DNA of 64,000 nucleotides from Martinezella calliandrae (GCF_030272695.1 NZ_JARFYN010000030.1:18650-82649); one strand, 5' to 3'. Positions 17,364 to 26,309 are shown, counted from the first letter of the stretch. The notes: generated by a model from the letters alone, not told the origin. Translations and numbers: made by a program.

Positions 17364-18425
17364 ATGCGCGAACCTGATATGCAGAAACTCGACGCCCTCG
17401 TCGGACGCCTGGTCGGCGATCTCGGCGCTGCGGTTTCGGGCGTGTTGGTGACACTTGGGGATCATCTGGGCCTGTTCAGGGCCATGGCGGACGGCACACC
17501 GATGACCTCGGCGGAATTGGCTGACAAGGTCGGCGTGAAGGAGCGCTATGTGCGTGAATGGCTGTCGGCCCAGGCTGCGGCGGAGTATGTCAGCTATGAC
17601 GAAAAGAATGAGCGCTTCTACCTGACGCCCGAACAGGCCATGGTGTTTGCGGAGGAAAACAGTCCCGCCTTCTTCACCGGCGCTTTCGACGTCGTTCAAT
17701 CCATGTGGCTCGACGAGCCGAAAATCGTCAATGCTTTCAAGACCGGTAGCGGTCTTGGCTGGCATGAACACAGCGCCTGCCTGTTCCGCGGCACGGAGCG
17801 ATTCTTCCGGCCGGGCTACAACAGCCATCTCGTTTCGGAATGGATTCCCGCGCTGAAGGGCGTACAGGAAAAGCTTCAAGCCGGTGCGGCTGTCGCCGAT
17901 GTCGGCTGCGGCCATGGTGCCTCGACCATCTTGATGGCGCAGGCCTATCCCAACTCGACCTTCTTCGGCTTCGACTATCACCTGCCCTCGATCGAGCGGG
18001 CGAAAGCGGCGGCGAAGGAGGCGGGTGTCGATGGACGCATCACCTTCGAGCAGGCGAGCGCCAAGGATTTTCCGGCTGCGGGCTACGACCTCGTGGCGAT
18101 GTTCGATTGCCTGCACGACATGGGCGACCCTGTCGGCGCCGGCAGACATGTCAAGGAAAGTCTCGCCGACGACGGCACGTGGATGATCGTCGAGCCCTTT
18201 GCGCATGATTGCCTGAAGGACAATCTCAATCCCGTCGGCCGTGTCTACTACGGCGCATCGACGATGATTTGCACGCCGGCCTCGCTGTCGCAGGAAGTCG
18301 GGCTGGGTTTGGGCGCGCAAGCCGGCGAGATGAAACTGCGCAAGGTTGCCATGGACGCGGGCTACTCGCATTTCCGCAAGGCAACCGAAACGCCGTTCAA
18401 CATGGTCTTCGAAGTGAGGGCATGA
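17364..18425 (+). CDS. Class I SAM-dependent methyltransferase with N-terminal winged helix
   Basis: A 353-residue protein. An N-terminal dimerisation/winged-helix region spans about 1-95, including LADKVGVKERYVREWL and DEKNERFYLTPEQA. A Rossmann-like methyltransferase domain follows, with the SAM-binding loop VADVGCGHGAST at 177-188, an acidic residue in FFGFDYHLPS and LVAMFDCLHDMGD further on. The architecture resembles the Rv2258c group and plant-type O-methyltransferases. The substrate is unknown. A strong ribosome-binding site (GGGAGGAGG) precedes the ATG. It converges on the sugar ABC operon, 48 bases away, and has no obvious functional partner. Confidence 0.88.
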   Translation: MREPDMQKLDALVGRLVGDLGAAVSGVLVTLGDHLGLFRAMADGTPMTSAELADKVGVKERYVREWLSAQAAAEYVSYDEKNERFYLTPEQAMVFAEENSPAFFTGAFDVVQSMWLDEPKIVNAFKTGSGLGWHEHSACLFRGTERFFRPGYNSHLVSEWIPALKGVQEKLQAGAAVADVGCGHGASTILMAQAYPNSTFFGFDYHLPSIERAKAAAKEAGVDGRITFEQASAKDFPAAGYDLVAMFDCLHDMGDPVGAGRHVKESLADDGTWMIVEPFAHDCLKDNLNPVGRVYYGASTMICTPASLSQEVGLGLGAQAGEMKLRKVAMDAGYSHFRKATETPFNMVFEVRA

Positions 18426-18473
18426 ACACTACGGCCGCGCGCTGCGTCGAGCGGGCGGCCGCAGCTTGATCTT

Positions 18474-19559
18474 TTATAGACGCCGGCCGTCTTCGCCGAA
18501 CAGCGATGCCAGCGCCGGCTGGAAATAGACCGGCTGCTCGCTCTCCAGTGCAACCTCCTCGTCGGCATCGATACGCACCGACATGGTCTCCTTGCCGATC
18601 TGACCCCAGACCAAATTGTCCGAGCCCATGGGCTCGACGATGCTGAAGGTTGCAGGCAGGCTGGACATGCGGCCATTGGAAGCGGCAAACTGCATCTGTT
18701 CCGGCCGTACACCGAGCGTTGCGGGGCGACCTTCGCCGGGCGTGCCCGAGAATTCATAGCCATTCAGATCGATCTTGCGGCCGTCGGGCAAAATGAAGGC
18801 AGGCGTGCCGCCATTGCTCGTGACCTGCCCCGACAGGAAGTTCATGGACGGCGAGCCGACAAAGCCGGCGACAAAACGGTTGACCGGCCGGCGATAGATT
18901 TCCTTCGGTGCCGCGAACTGCTGGATGACGCCGCCGCTCATGACAGCGATACGGTCAGCGAGCGTCAGTGCCTCGATCTGGTCGTGCGTGACATAGATCA
19001 TCGTCGAACCAAGCCCGGCATGCAGCCGCTTCAACTCGACACGCAGCTCGGTGCGCAGCTTGGCGTCGAGGTTGGAAAGCGGCTCGTCGAACAGGAAGAC
19101 ATCGACGTCGCGCACCAGTGCGCGGCCAATAGCGACGCGCTGGCGCTGGCCGCCGGAAAGTTCGCCTGGCCGGCGTTTGCGCAACGGGTCGATCTGCAGG
19201 ATCTGCACGGCGCGATCGACACGCTTGGCGATCTCGTCCTTGTCCATGCCGGCGATGCGCAGTCCGAAGGAGAGATTTCCCTCGACCGTCATCGTCGGAT
19301 AGAGCGCATAGGACTGAAAGACCATGCCGATGCCTCGGTCTTTCGGCTCCTCCCAGGTAACGTTCCTGTCGCCGATCCAGATCTGGCCGCTGCTGATGTC
19401 GGTGAGGCCGGCAATGGCGTTGAGCAATGTGGACTTGCCACAGCCGGAGGGCCCGAGAAGGACGATAAACTCGCCCGACTGGATTTCAATATTCAACGAT
19501 TTCAGAACGCTGACGGTGCCGAAATCGATAGCGAGTTCGCGAATGGAAACATTGGCCAT
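18474..19559 (-). CDS. Sugar ABC transporter ATP-binding protein (UgpC/MalK type)
   Basis: A 361-residue cytoplasmic ATPase of the CUT1 class. Walker A is GPSGCGKST at 36-44, the signature is LSGGQRQRVAIGRAL near 134-148, and Walker B is DVFLFDEPLSNLD. The C-terminal 120 residues form the OB-fold regulatory domain typical of MalK/UgpC (LGVRPEQM). It is the last gene of a six-gene minus-strand run and starts 3 bases after the preceding permease stop. Together with the two permeases and the binding protein it makes a complete carbohydrate importer. Confidence 0.94.
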   Translation of the reverse strand: MANVSIRELAIDFGTVSVLKSLNIEIQSGEFIVLLGPSGCGKSTLLNAIAGLTDISSGQIWIGDRNVTWEEPKDRGIGMVFQSYALYPTMTVEGNLSFGLRIAGMDKDEIAKRVDRAVQILQIDPLRKRRPGELSGGQRQRVAIGRALVRDVDVFLFDEPLSNLDAKLRTELRVELKRLHAGLGSTMIYVTHDQIEALTLADRIAVMSGGVIQQFAAPKEIYRRPVNRFVAGFVGSPSMNFLSGQVTSNGGTPAFILPDGRKIDLNGYEFSGTPGEGRPATLGVRPEQMQFAASNGRMSSLPATFSIVEPMGSDNLVWGQIGKETMSVRIDADEEVALESEQPVYFQPALASLFGEDGRRL

Positions 19560-19562
19560 GAG

Positions 19563-20471
19563 TTATCCCTTGACTGCACCCGCGGTGATACCGCGCACGA
19601 ACCAGCGACCCGAACCGAAATAAACGATCAGCGGAACCAGAGCCGTGAGGATAGTCGCCGCCATATTGACGTTGTAAAGCTTCTCGCCCTGGGTCGAATT
19701 GACGATATTGTTGAGCTGAACCGTCATCGGAAAGTTTTCCCGGCCGGCGAAAACGACGCCGAAAAGGAAGTCGTTCCAGATGCCGGTGACCTGCAGGATC
19801 CCCGCCACCACAAGGATCGGGATCGACATGGGGAGCATCAGCCGGAAGAAGATCTGCCACAGTCCCGCGCCATCGACACGGGCGGCCTTGAACAACTCCA
19901 TCGGCAGGCTGGAATAATAGTTGCGAAACAGCAGCGTCAATACCGGCAAGCCGAAGACCGTATGGGTGATGATGATGCAAGGAAGCGTCGAATAGACGCC
20001 GACGCCGCGGTAGATGAGCACCAGCGGATAGATGAACACCTGATAGGGAATGAAAGCGCCAAGCAACAGGATGGCAAAGAGAACATTCGCTCCCCTCACC
20101 CGCCAGAAAGACAGCGCATAGCCGGTCAGTGACGAAATGAAGATCGACATTATCATGCTCGGTATCAGGATCTTCACCGAATTCCAGAAGCCGACGCTGA
20201 TGCCGCCGCACTCAAGGCCCGTACAAGCCGTGCTCCACGCCTGCACCCAGGCTTCGCCGGTCCAGACTTGCGGAAAGGCGAAGATATTGCCTTGCCGGAT
20301 TTCCGGCATGGATTTCAGCGAGGTGACGATCATCACATAGAGCGGCAGGAGGAAGAACAGCGCCGCTATCACAAGAAAGGCATAGAGGCCGATGCGCGCC
20401 GGGGACAGATGCTGCGGCTTATGCCCCGACGGACCGTCCATAACCTTTGCGACGGAAGATGGCATTGTCAT
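19563..20471 (-). CDS. Carbohydrate ABC transporter permease (MalG/UgpE type)
   Basis: A 302-residue inner-membrane protein with six predicted helices, starting with LYAFLVIAALFFLLPLYVMIVTS. The coupling loop contacting the ATPase is LFKAARVDGAGLWQIFFRLMLP, near residue 190, with the EAA-type consensus G. Its start codon overlaps the stop of the upstream permease (TGATG), showing tight co-translation. The C-terminus GSGRWFVRGITAGAVKG is the usual end of this family. The substrate is presumably the one that the neighbouring isomerase and dehydrogenase process. Confidence 0.93.
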   Translation of the reverse strand: MTMPSSVAKVMDGPSGHKPQHLSPARIGLYAFLVIAALFFLLPLYVMIVTSLKSMPEIRQGNIFAFPQVWTGEAWVQAWSTACTGLECGGISVGFWNSVKILIPSMIMSIFISSLTGYALSFWRVRGANVLFAILLLGAFIPYQVFIYPLVLIYRGVGVYSTLPCIIITHTVFGLPVLTLLFRNYYSSLPMELFKAARVDGAGLWQIFFRLMLPMSIPILVVAGILQVTGIWNDFLFGVVFAGRENFPMTVQLNNIVNSTQGEKLYNVNMAATILTALVPLIVYFGSGRWFVRGITAGAVKG

Positions 20472-21409
20472 CAGTTCCCCCTTGGTTTTTCACGGAAATA
20501 TTCGTAGTAGAGCCACGGCGTGACCAGAATGACCACGGTGATGAACATGACCGTCGAGGCACTGGTTGCAAGACCGATATTGCCGCGGCCGAAGAGGTAA
20601 TCCATGATGAATTTTCCCGGCACCTCGGTCGATATTCCCGGTCCGCCGCCGGTGGTCGCCAGTACCAATTCGTAGACCCTGACCACGGCGATCGCCAGTA
20701 GCACGCTGGCGGTGATGATGGTCGGTCTCAGGATTGGAATGACGATGTGGAGATAGACGCGCCATGTCGGTATGCCGTCGATGCGTGTCGCCTTCCAGAG
20801 TTCACGATCGACGCCGCGCAATCCCGCCAGCATGATCGCCATGACCAATCCGGACGATTGCCAGATGCCGGCAAGTACGATGACATAGAGTGCCAGGTCG
20901 CTTTGGACGATCCAGTCAAAGCGGATCCAAGTGAACCCGACCGCGTCGGCGACCCTTTGCAGGCCGAGCGTCGGGTTCATGATCCATTGCCAGACGAGCC
21001 CGGTAACAATGAAGGACATCGCGAAGGGATAGAGGAAGATCGTCCGGAACGTATTTTCGAAGCGGACCTTCTGATCAAGCGCGACAGCCAGAAGAAAGCC
21101 GAGGATCAGGCAGCCAGCAATGAAGAGTACGCCGAAGACGACGACGTTCTGCAGCGATATCAGCCAGCGTGCTGTCGTGAACAGTCGTTCGTACTGTTTG
21201 GTGCCGACAAAGATGTTTACCGGCAGCACCTTGCTGTCGGTAAACGATATCCAGATGTTCCAGACAACCGTCACGACATAGGCGAGCAACACGATGATAA
21301 AGGCTGGGAACAGCGCAATATAGGCGGAAAGATGTCTCTTCTTCTTGGTGGCAGCCTTCCCAGCGACGGTCGCGGCGAGGGCTCCGGCAGCAGTTTGCGG
21401 GGTACTCAT
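20471..21409 (-). CDS. Carbohydrate ABC transporter permease (MalF/UgpA type)
   Basis: A 312-residue inner-membrane permease. A cytoplasmic basic N-terminus (GKAATKKKRH) leads into YIALFPAFIIVLLAYVVTVV, and the coupling loop is LRGVDRELWKATRIDGIPTW with the IVIPILRPT tail, around residue 210-240. It pairs with the MalG-type permease, whose start overlaps its stop by one base. It lies 77 bases downstream of the binding-protein gene on the same strand. Confidence 0.93.
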   Translation of the reverse strand: MSTPQTAAGALAATVAGKAATKKKRHLSAYIALFPAFIIVLLAYVVTVVWNIWISFTDSKVLPVNIFVGTKQYERLFTTARWLISLQNVVVFGVLFIAGCLILGFLLAVALDQKVRFENTFRTIFLYPFAMSFIVTGLVWQWIMNPTLGLQRVADAVGFTWIRFDWIVQSDLALYVIVLAGIWQSSGLVMAIMLAGLRGVDRELWKATRIDGIPTWRVYLHIVIPILRPTIITASVLLAIAVVRVYELVLATTGGGPGISTEVPGKFIMDYLFGRGNIGLATSASTVMFITVVILVTPWLYYEYFREKPRGN

Positions 21410-21486
21410 GGATATAGCTCCTCCAGCGCATTCATGGAAACCGGCGGCAGGGTAGGCCCCACCGCCGCATGGATGTCGGATGAGGC

Positions 21487-22734
21487 TTACTTCGCCTGTT
21501 CGATGACCTTTGCGAACTGCTCAGCGAACTGGTCGGCCGTCATGCTCGGCGTGGTCCAGTACTGTGCGACAAGGTCCTGTTCGGTCTGAACGATGTCCTG
21601 CGCGGTGAGCACATCCGGCGCCAGGATCTGCCGGGTCGGATCCTTGAGCGCCATCAGGCCCTTCTGCGCGCAGGCGTCGAGCTTGGACGTGTCAACGTCG
21701 AGGCGGACCGGCACGGAGCCCTTCTTGGAGTTGAAGGCGAGCTGGCCTTCCTTGGACATAATCACAGTCGCAAGCAGCGTCTGGGCATCGGTCGCCTTCG
21801 CATCCTTCAGGACCGGGAAGACGAAGATATCGCCACCCATCATGAAGTTGGATTCACCCGGTCCGAGAATGCAACCGAAATCCTTGTCGGCAACCATGTT
21901 GGCATGGATGAACTCGCCCTTTGCCCAGTCGCCCATGAACTGGATGCCGGCCTTGCCGTCGATCAGCATGCCGGTCGCCACGTTCCAGTCACGGTTCGGG
22001 CTGCCCGGATCCTGATAGTTGCGCAGCTTCGCGAAGACTTCCGCTACGTGCTTGAATTTGTCGGACTTGACGGCATCAGTGTCGAGATCCTTCCAGACCT
22101 TGGCGTACAGGTCTTTGCCGCCCTCGCCAAGCAGAATGGAGTTAAACATCGACTGAAGCTGCCAGGGCTGGCCGCCGACGGCGACAGGAATGAGGCCAGC
22201 GGCCTTGATCTTGTCGAGAGCGGCAAACATCTCTTCCCAGGTCTTCGGCTCCGAGGTCACGCCTGCCTTCTGGAAGACAGCCTTGGAATAGAAGATCCAG
22301 TTCTGGCCATGATTGTTGATCGGTGCGCCGTAGATATGACCCTGAAACTGGATGGCTTCATAGAAGGCGGGCGTCAGCGCCGATTTCCAGTCCTGTTGCT
22401 TGGCAAGATCGTCGAGCGGACGCAGCAGACCCTGCTGTGCCAGGTCGTTCATCTGCGTGCCAGTGTTGAACTGCATCGCCGTTGGCGGGTTGCCACCGAT
22501 GATTCGGTTAATGCCGATCGGACGCGCGGTCGAGCCGGACCCCGCGATCGCGGTGTCGACCCATTGGCCACCGGCGGCATTGAATGTATTGGCGAGCTCC
22601 CGCACAGCGGCGGCTTCGCCGCCAGATGTCCACCAGTGTAGGACCTCGGCTCTCTTTCCTTCAGCCTGAGCGCCGGTGACGCCCAGCGCGATCAGCGCCG
22701 TTGCGCCAACCAATGCCATTAACAATCCACGCAT
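21487..22734 (-). CDS. ABC transporter substrate-binding protein, family 1 (carbohydrate)
   Basis: A 415-residue periplasmic protein. The start is placed at 22734 because AGGAGGAG lies just before that ATG; an in-frame ATG at 22749 would put the ribosome-binding site inside the gene. The signal peptide MRGLLMALVGATALIALGVTGAQA is followed by AEVLHWWTSGGEAAAV, the usual mature start of oligosaccharide-binding proteins. QPWQLQSMFNSILL and AGIQFMGDWAKGEF are further family motifs. It should deliver a mono- or disaccharide to the adjacent permeases. Two hairpins lie upstream in the intercistronic space and may raise its mRNA level relative to the dehydrogenase gene. Confidence 0.93.
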   Translation of the reverse strand: MRGLLMALVGATALIALGVTGAQAEGKRAEVLHWWTSGGEAAAVRELANTFNAAGGQWVDTAIAGSGSTARPIGINRIIGGNPPTAMQFNTGTQMNDLAQQGLLRPLDDLAKQQDWKSALTPAFYEAIQFQGHIYGAPINNHGQNWIFYSKAVFQKAGVTSEPKTWEEMFAALDKIKAAGLIPVAVGGQPWQLQSMFNSILLGEGGKDLYAKVWKDLDTDAVKSDKFKHVAEVFAKLRNYQDPGSPNRDWNVATGMLIDGKAGIQFMGDWAKGEFIHANMVADKDFGCILGPGESNFMMGGDIFVFPVLKDAKATDAQTLLATVIMSKEGQLAFNSKKGSVPVRLDVDTSKLDACAQKGLMALKDPTRQILAPDVLTAQDIVQTEQDLVAQYWTTPSMTADQFAEQFAKVIEQAK

Positions 22735-22753
22735 ATGCTCCTCCTCCATTTAT

Positions 22754-22771
22754 GGCGTTCTTCTGAACGCC
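22754..22771 (-). promoter_or_regulatory. Short perfect mRNA hairpin just before the binding-protein ribosome-binding site
   Basis: GGCGTTC, a 4-base loop and GAACGCC form a perfect 7-base-pair stem. On the minus-strand transcript it ends about 12 bases before the AGGAGGAG of the binding-protein gene. It may protect the processed 5' end of the downstream mRNA or modulate translation. Confidence 0.5.
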
Positions 22772-22866
22772 TGTATTTCAGCCGCCGCCGTCTCAAGACC
22801 ATCGGGTGCCGAATGCTGTGGCCCTCCAAAACCGCGCCGCCGGGCCTCCATTCCCCGCAGCGAACA

Positions 22867-22889
22867 GGCAATGCTTCCTCGGCATTGCC
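22867..22889 (-). promoter_or_regulatory. Intercistronic hairpin between the dehydrogenase and binding-protein genes
   Basis: GGCAATGC, a 7-base loop and GCATTGCC form a perfect 8-base-pair stem. No T-run follows on either strand, so it is more likely an RNA-stabilising or attenuating element within the operon than a strong terminator. Confidence 0.5.
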
Positions 22890-22949
22890 CGCTCGTCAAG
22901 TGTGCAGTCTGGGAGGACTGCCAATTCTCCTAACTCTCTATAACCCAGC

Positions 22950-24071
22950 CTATGCGAAACGTCCCTCACTAATTGCACGCGGGATCGGATCCGGCCGGCC
23001 GCAACTGCTGTGGATTGCAACCACCTTGCGCGACTGAGCGGAACGCTCGAAAGCCGTCATCACTTCCAACGCGTGGAAGGCGAGTTCGGACGATACGCGA
23101 TGCTGGCGCCCGGCGCGAAGGGAATCTACCATTTCGGCCGCCCCCAAACCACGCAGTCCGAGATGGCCCGGCACGCCTTCAGTATAGGGATGGTCCACAG
23201 GCACCTCTTCCCAAGCCTCGCCGCCATCGCGGAATATCTCAACCTTACCGGTAAAGTTGTTCGGGTCTGGTGTTACCATGCTTCCTTCGGAGCCGTAAAT
23301 CTCGATTTGGTTGTGTTTGTGTTTGATGACATCGAAACTTGTGGCGATGGTTATCGTCGCTCCGCTGTGGAACTCCATCACACCGGTCAAATGCGTTGGC
23401 ACCAGCACCTTGATCGTCTCGCCGCGCCGCGGCTCGGTCTTCACCGTGCGTTCGATTCGGGTGATCTTGGCGGCACCGAAGACTTCACGCACCGGTCCGA
23501 GCAACGCGATCAGATTGGTAACGTAGTAAGGACCGACGTCTAGCATTGGTCCGCCGCCGCGGCCATAGAAGAACGCCGGGTTCGGGTGCCAGTGCTCGTG
23601 GCCGGGCAGAAGCAGCATGGCGGTTGCCGATACCGCCTTGCCGATCCGCCCTTCATCGAACAGGCGGCGCGTCAACTGATGGCCGCCGCCGAGGAAGGTA
23701 TCTGGCGCGCAACCGAGGCGCAGGTCGCTGGCGCGAGCAATCGAGATTAGTTCTTCGGCTTCCGCAATGCTGATACCAAGCGGCTTTTCCGAATAGACAT
23801 GCTTGCCGGCGAGAAGCGCCTTCTTGCTGATCGAGTAATGGGAAGTCGGCGTTGTCAGATTGATGATCAGGCCGATTTCCGGATCGGCGAGCATGGCATC
23901 AAGGGAGACGGCCTGAAGGCCGAATTGTGCGGCAAGCTTTTTTGCCGGTTCCTCGTAAAGGTCGTAGATCGATTTGACCCGGATGAAATCGAACATATGC
24001 AGGGTTGCGACATAGGTAGCGCTGATATTGCCGGCGCCGACGATGCCGACTTTCATGGGTGCAGTGCTCAT
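22950..24071 (-). CDS. Gfo/Idh/MocA family NAD(P)-dependent oxidoreductase
   Basis: A 373-residue cytoplasmic dehydrogenase. The Rossmann dinucleotide motif GIVGAGNISATY is at 9-20 and the catalytic-lysine motif SEKPLGIS at 94-101 (Lys96). The C-terminal alpha/beta domain includes PMLDVGPYYVTNLIALLGP, which carries the active-site Asp and Tyr of the family. These enzymes oxidise hydroxyls of sugars or inositols. It starts 11 bases after the isomerase stop, on the same operon, so the two probably act in sequence on the sugar imported by the downstream ABC genes. Confidence 0.92.
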   Translation of the reverse strand: MSTAPMKVGIVGAGNISATYVATLHMFDFIRVKSIYDLYEEPAKKLAAQFGLQAVSLDAMLADPEIGLIINLTTPTSHYSISKKALLAGKHVYSEKPLGISIAEAEELISIARASDLRLGCAPDTFLGGGHQLTRRLFDEGRIGKAVSATAMLLLPGHEHWHPNPAFFYGRGGGPMLDVGPYYVTNLIALLGPVREVFGAAKITRIERTVKTEPRRGETIKVLVPTHLTGVMEFHSGATITIATSFDVIKHKHNQIEIYGSEGSMVTPDPNNFTGKVEIFRDGGEAWEEVPVDHPYTEGVPGHLGLRGLGAAEMVDSLRAGRQHRVSSELAFHALEVMTAFERSAQSRKVVAIHSSCGRPDPIPRAISEGRFA

Positions 24072-24082
24072 GGATATGACCT

Positions 24083-25012
24083 CTAAGAAATGGTGATGTT
24101 GAGTTCAGCGGCGGCATCGCGCAGATAGTTCATGCCGCGCCGCATCTCCTGATCGAATTCAGGCGTCGCCTCGCGGAAATGTGTCCAGTGCGAGGCCCCT
24201 GGCGCATCCTCCAGCTCCAGTGTGATCGGGCCGCAGTAGCCGATCGCCTGCAGAGCGGCGAAAATTGCCTTCCAGTCGATCTTGCCGCGGCCGGGACGCC
24301 AATGGGCGTTGGTGTGGCCTTCATTGTCGGAAAAATGCGTGTTGAAGATGCGATCGCCAAGCGCGAGCACGACGTAGTGCGGCATGTCGCCAGCCGGGAA
24401 AAGATGGCTCGGATCGAAGTTCAGGCCGAGGTTTGAAGCGCCGGTGCGCTCGATTAGCCGTAGCATGCCCTGGCCGGAGCTAACCCAGCGATAGGGATGC
24501 GGCTCGATGGCGACGCGCAGACCGGCTGAGCCGGCGATTTCGCATGCCTTGGCAAAACCCTCGACCACGGCATTGTATTCCGCCGTCCAGTCCCATTGCG
24601 GCTCGACCGCCGCCGTCCACTCCTGAGAGATCGGCCGCTGCAGGATCGGCTTGACGTCAGACTGAAAGGGATAGGGCGTCATGCTGGTTATGATCGGGGC
24701 ACCGATCTCGGCCACGACATCGACGCCGCGCTTGTAGCCGTCGAGATCGACGCTGGAAAAGGCAGCACCCGCCTGGCGGCTGAAGGGCAGGTTGAAGAAG
24801 AAGTTGGTGAGCGACAACCCCTCACCCTCGGCGATTTCTTTCAGACCGCGGATCGTCGCCGGCGTGTAATAGGCCAGCATGTCGACCGACCAGGCGGTGA
24901 GCTCGAAACCCTTGCAGCCGGTGCAAGCGAGCCGCTTCAGCGGCGCCTCATAAGGCGGGTTCCAGTTGAACGTCCAAATTGGTGATCCGAAAAAAAGCGA
25001 GCCTGCGCCCAC
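24083..25012 (-). CDS. Sugar phosphate isomerase/epimerase (xylose isomerase-like TIM barrel)
   Basis: A 309-residue AP-endonuclease-2-fold protein. Metal-binding residues are expected in RVAIEPHPYRWV (Glu), LGLNFDPSHLF (Asp, His), FNTHFSDNEGH (His) and ITLELEDAPG (Glu). The segment AHWRPGRGKIDWKAIFAALQ is typical of the family. It probably isomerises, epimerises or dehydrates a sugar or keto-sugar made by the neighbouring dehydrogenase. As first gene of the run it carries the promoter and operators in 25013-25247. The start at 25012 has a weak ribosome-binding site, GGAGGAT, slightly upstream. Confidence 0.9.
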   Translation of the reverse strand: MGAGSLFFGSPIWTFNWNPPYEAPLKRLACTGCKGFELTAWSVDMLAYYTPATIRGLKEIAEGEGLSLTNFFFNLPFSRQAGAAFSSVDLDGYKRGVDVVAEIGAPIITSMTPYPFQSDVKPILQRPISQEWTAAVEPQWDWTAEYNAVVEGFAKACEIAGSAGLRVAIEPHPYRWVSSGQGMLRLIERTGASNLGLNFDPSHLFPAGDMPHYVVLALGDRIFNTHFSDNEGHTNAHWRPGRGKIDWKAIFAALQAIGYCGPITLELEDAPGASHWTHFREATPEFDQEMRRGMNYLRDAAAELNITIS

Positions 25013-25122
25013 GACATCATCCTCCCATTAAATTTGGTGGCAGCAAAGGAAACCCGAGGCTCCCGTCCTCTTGCTGACTGCCCTTGCCGGCATGGAGCCT
25101 CTTACCCCTCCATTCCGCAATC

Positions 25123-25134
25123 CGTAACGTTACG
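25123..25134. promoter_or_regulatory. Perfect palindromic LacI-type operator
   Basis: CGTAACGTTACG is a perfect 12-base palindrome with a central CG step, as in LacI/GalR operators. The symmetry extends to 16 of 18 positions. It lies about 110 bases upstream of the first gene of the sugar operon and is the likely main site for the LacI-type protein encoded next door. Confidence 0.7.
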
Positions 25135-25214
25135 AATGATAGATAACTTCAGCTCTGTCAAGCAGCCTTTTTCCGACAATTGCGCACGGATGCTACGGCA
25201 GTAGCTGAGATGAA

Positions 25215-25226
25215 AACGTTACGGAT
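25215..25226. promoter_or_regulatory. Second, half-conserved LacI-type operator
   Basis: AACGTTACGGAT repeats one 9-base half-site of the operator centred 89 bases away, exactly (GTTACGGAT). The other half is degenerate beyond AAC. It lies between the LacI gene and the sugar operon, so it could be an auxiliary site for looping. Confidence 0.5.
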
Positions 25227-25247
25227 GTTTTTGGCCAAACTTCTCCG

Positions 25248-26309
25248 TCAAGCGGAAAGTGCCTGACTATCGTGATCTACAAATTCGGCACTGATGAGTT
25301 CGCGCAGATCGCTTGGATCATCGCCGCCAATCGCCCGGTATAAGAAGGATGCCAGACGCTCGCCAATGGCATAGTTGGAATAGTAAAACGCGCTGAGCGG
25401 TGGATTGAAGAAATCGTGCAATCGGGTGCCGCCATAGGTGATCACACCGAAATCCTTGCTCACACTCCGGCCGACCTTGCGCAAGCCGGCCAGGAAGCCA
25501 AGCGCGGCCTCTTCGCTGGCGACAAAGGCACCGGTCGCTTCGGGATGCCAGGCGATTATATTTTTCGCCAATTCCTGGCCGCTGTCCGGTGTCGTCGCTG
25601 CAAAATGGATGAGATCGTCCGGAACGGTAAGGTTGCGTGCGGTAAAGGTTTTGCTCCAGCCTTTGACGAATTGCAGGCTGTAGGTGAACTGGCTGGACGG
25701 CGCGATCAAGAGCGGCCTGTGATGGCCGGCATCCAAGAGCAGCCGCGCCGCTTCCGCACCAATCGCCTCATGATCGAGATCGACGTTTGAATGGACACTT
25801 AAAAGCTCGGTGCGCCCAAAGGTGACGAAGGGCGTGCCGACCTCCAGCAAATACTTGACGCGGTCGTCCTGCGGTCTTGTGTGGGTAATGATGACGCCGT
25901 CGACGGAGCCCTCTTCGACGAGATCGCGAACCGTCGCCAAGGGGTCGTCAGCCTGCAATTGCGGCACCACCGTGGTACGATAGCCATAGCCCTTCATATG
26001 GCGCGATACCCCTTCGACCAGCGAGGCAATGACGATGTTCATCTCGCCTTCGCGTTCGAAGGGCAAGACGATGCCGATTGCGTGGGTTTTGCCAGTCCGC
26101 AGGTTGAGGCCGCCGAGATTTGGGCGATAACCGAGTTCGCCGGCTACTCGCTTTACCAGTTCGATCGTTTCGCGGTTGACCTCGGGTCCCTCCTTCAGGG
26201 CACGACTGACGGTCGTGATCGACAGGCCGAGCGCAGTTGCAACCGTGCGCAGCGTCACACGCTGACCCGGATCCCGCCGCAAGCCACGCCCCGTTCCCAA
26301 TCCTTGCAC
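25248..26309 (-). CDS. LacI-family transcriptional regulator
   Basis: A 353-residue repressor. The helix-turn-helix and hinge occupy about 18-75 (VTLRTVATALGLSITTVSRAL, then VAGELGYRPNLGG). The periplasmic-binding-protein-like effector domain runs from about 76, with GIVLPFEREGEMN, VDGVIITHTRPQDD and ATGAFVASEEAALGFLAGL. The first 17 residues are unusual, so a start slightly downstream is possible. It is oriented with the sugar operon and lies directly upstream of it. The palindromic sites in the space between support control of that operon, with the imported sugar or a product as inducer. The gene 26755-27948 diverges from it and may be co-controlled. Confidence 0.92.
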   Translation of the reverse strand: MQGLGTGRGLRRDPGQRVTLRTVATALGLSITTVSRALKEGPEVNRETIELVKRVAGELGYRPNLGGLNLRTGKTHAIGIVLPFEREGEMNIVIASLVEGVSRHMKGYGYRTTVVPQLQADDPLATVRDLVEEGSVDGVIITHTRPQDDRVKYLLEVGTPFVTFGRTELLSVHSNVDLDHEAIGAEAARLLLDAGHHRPLLIAPSSQFTYSLQFVKGWSKTFTARNLTVPDDLIHFAATTPDSGQELAKNIIAWHPEATGAFVASEEAALGFLAGLRKVGRSVSKDFGVITYGGTRLHDFFNPPLSAFYYSNYAIGERLASFLYRAIGGDDPSDLRELISAEFVDHDSQALSA

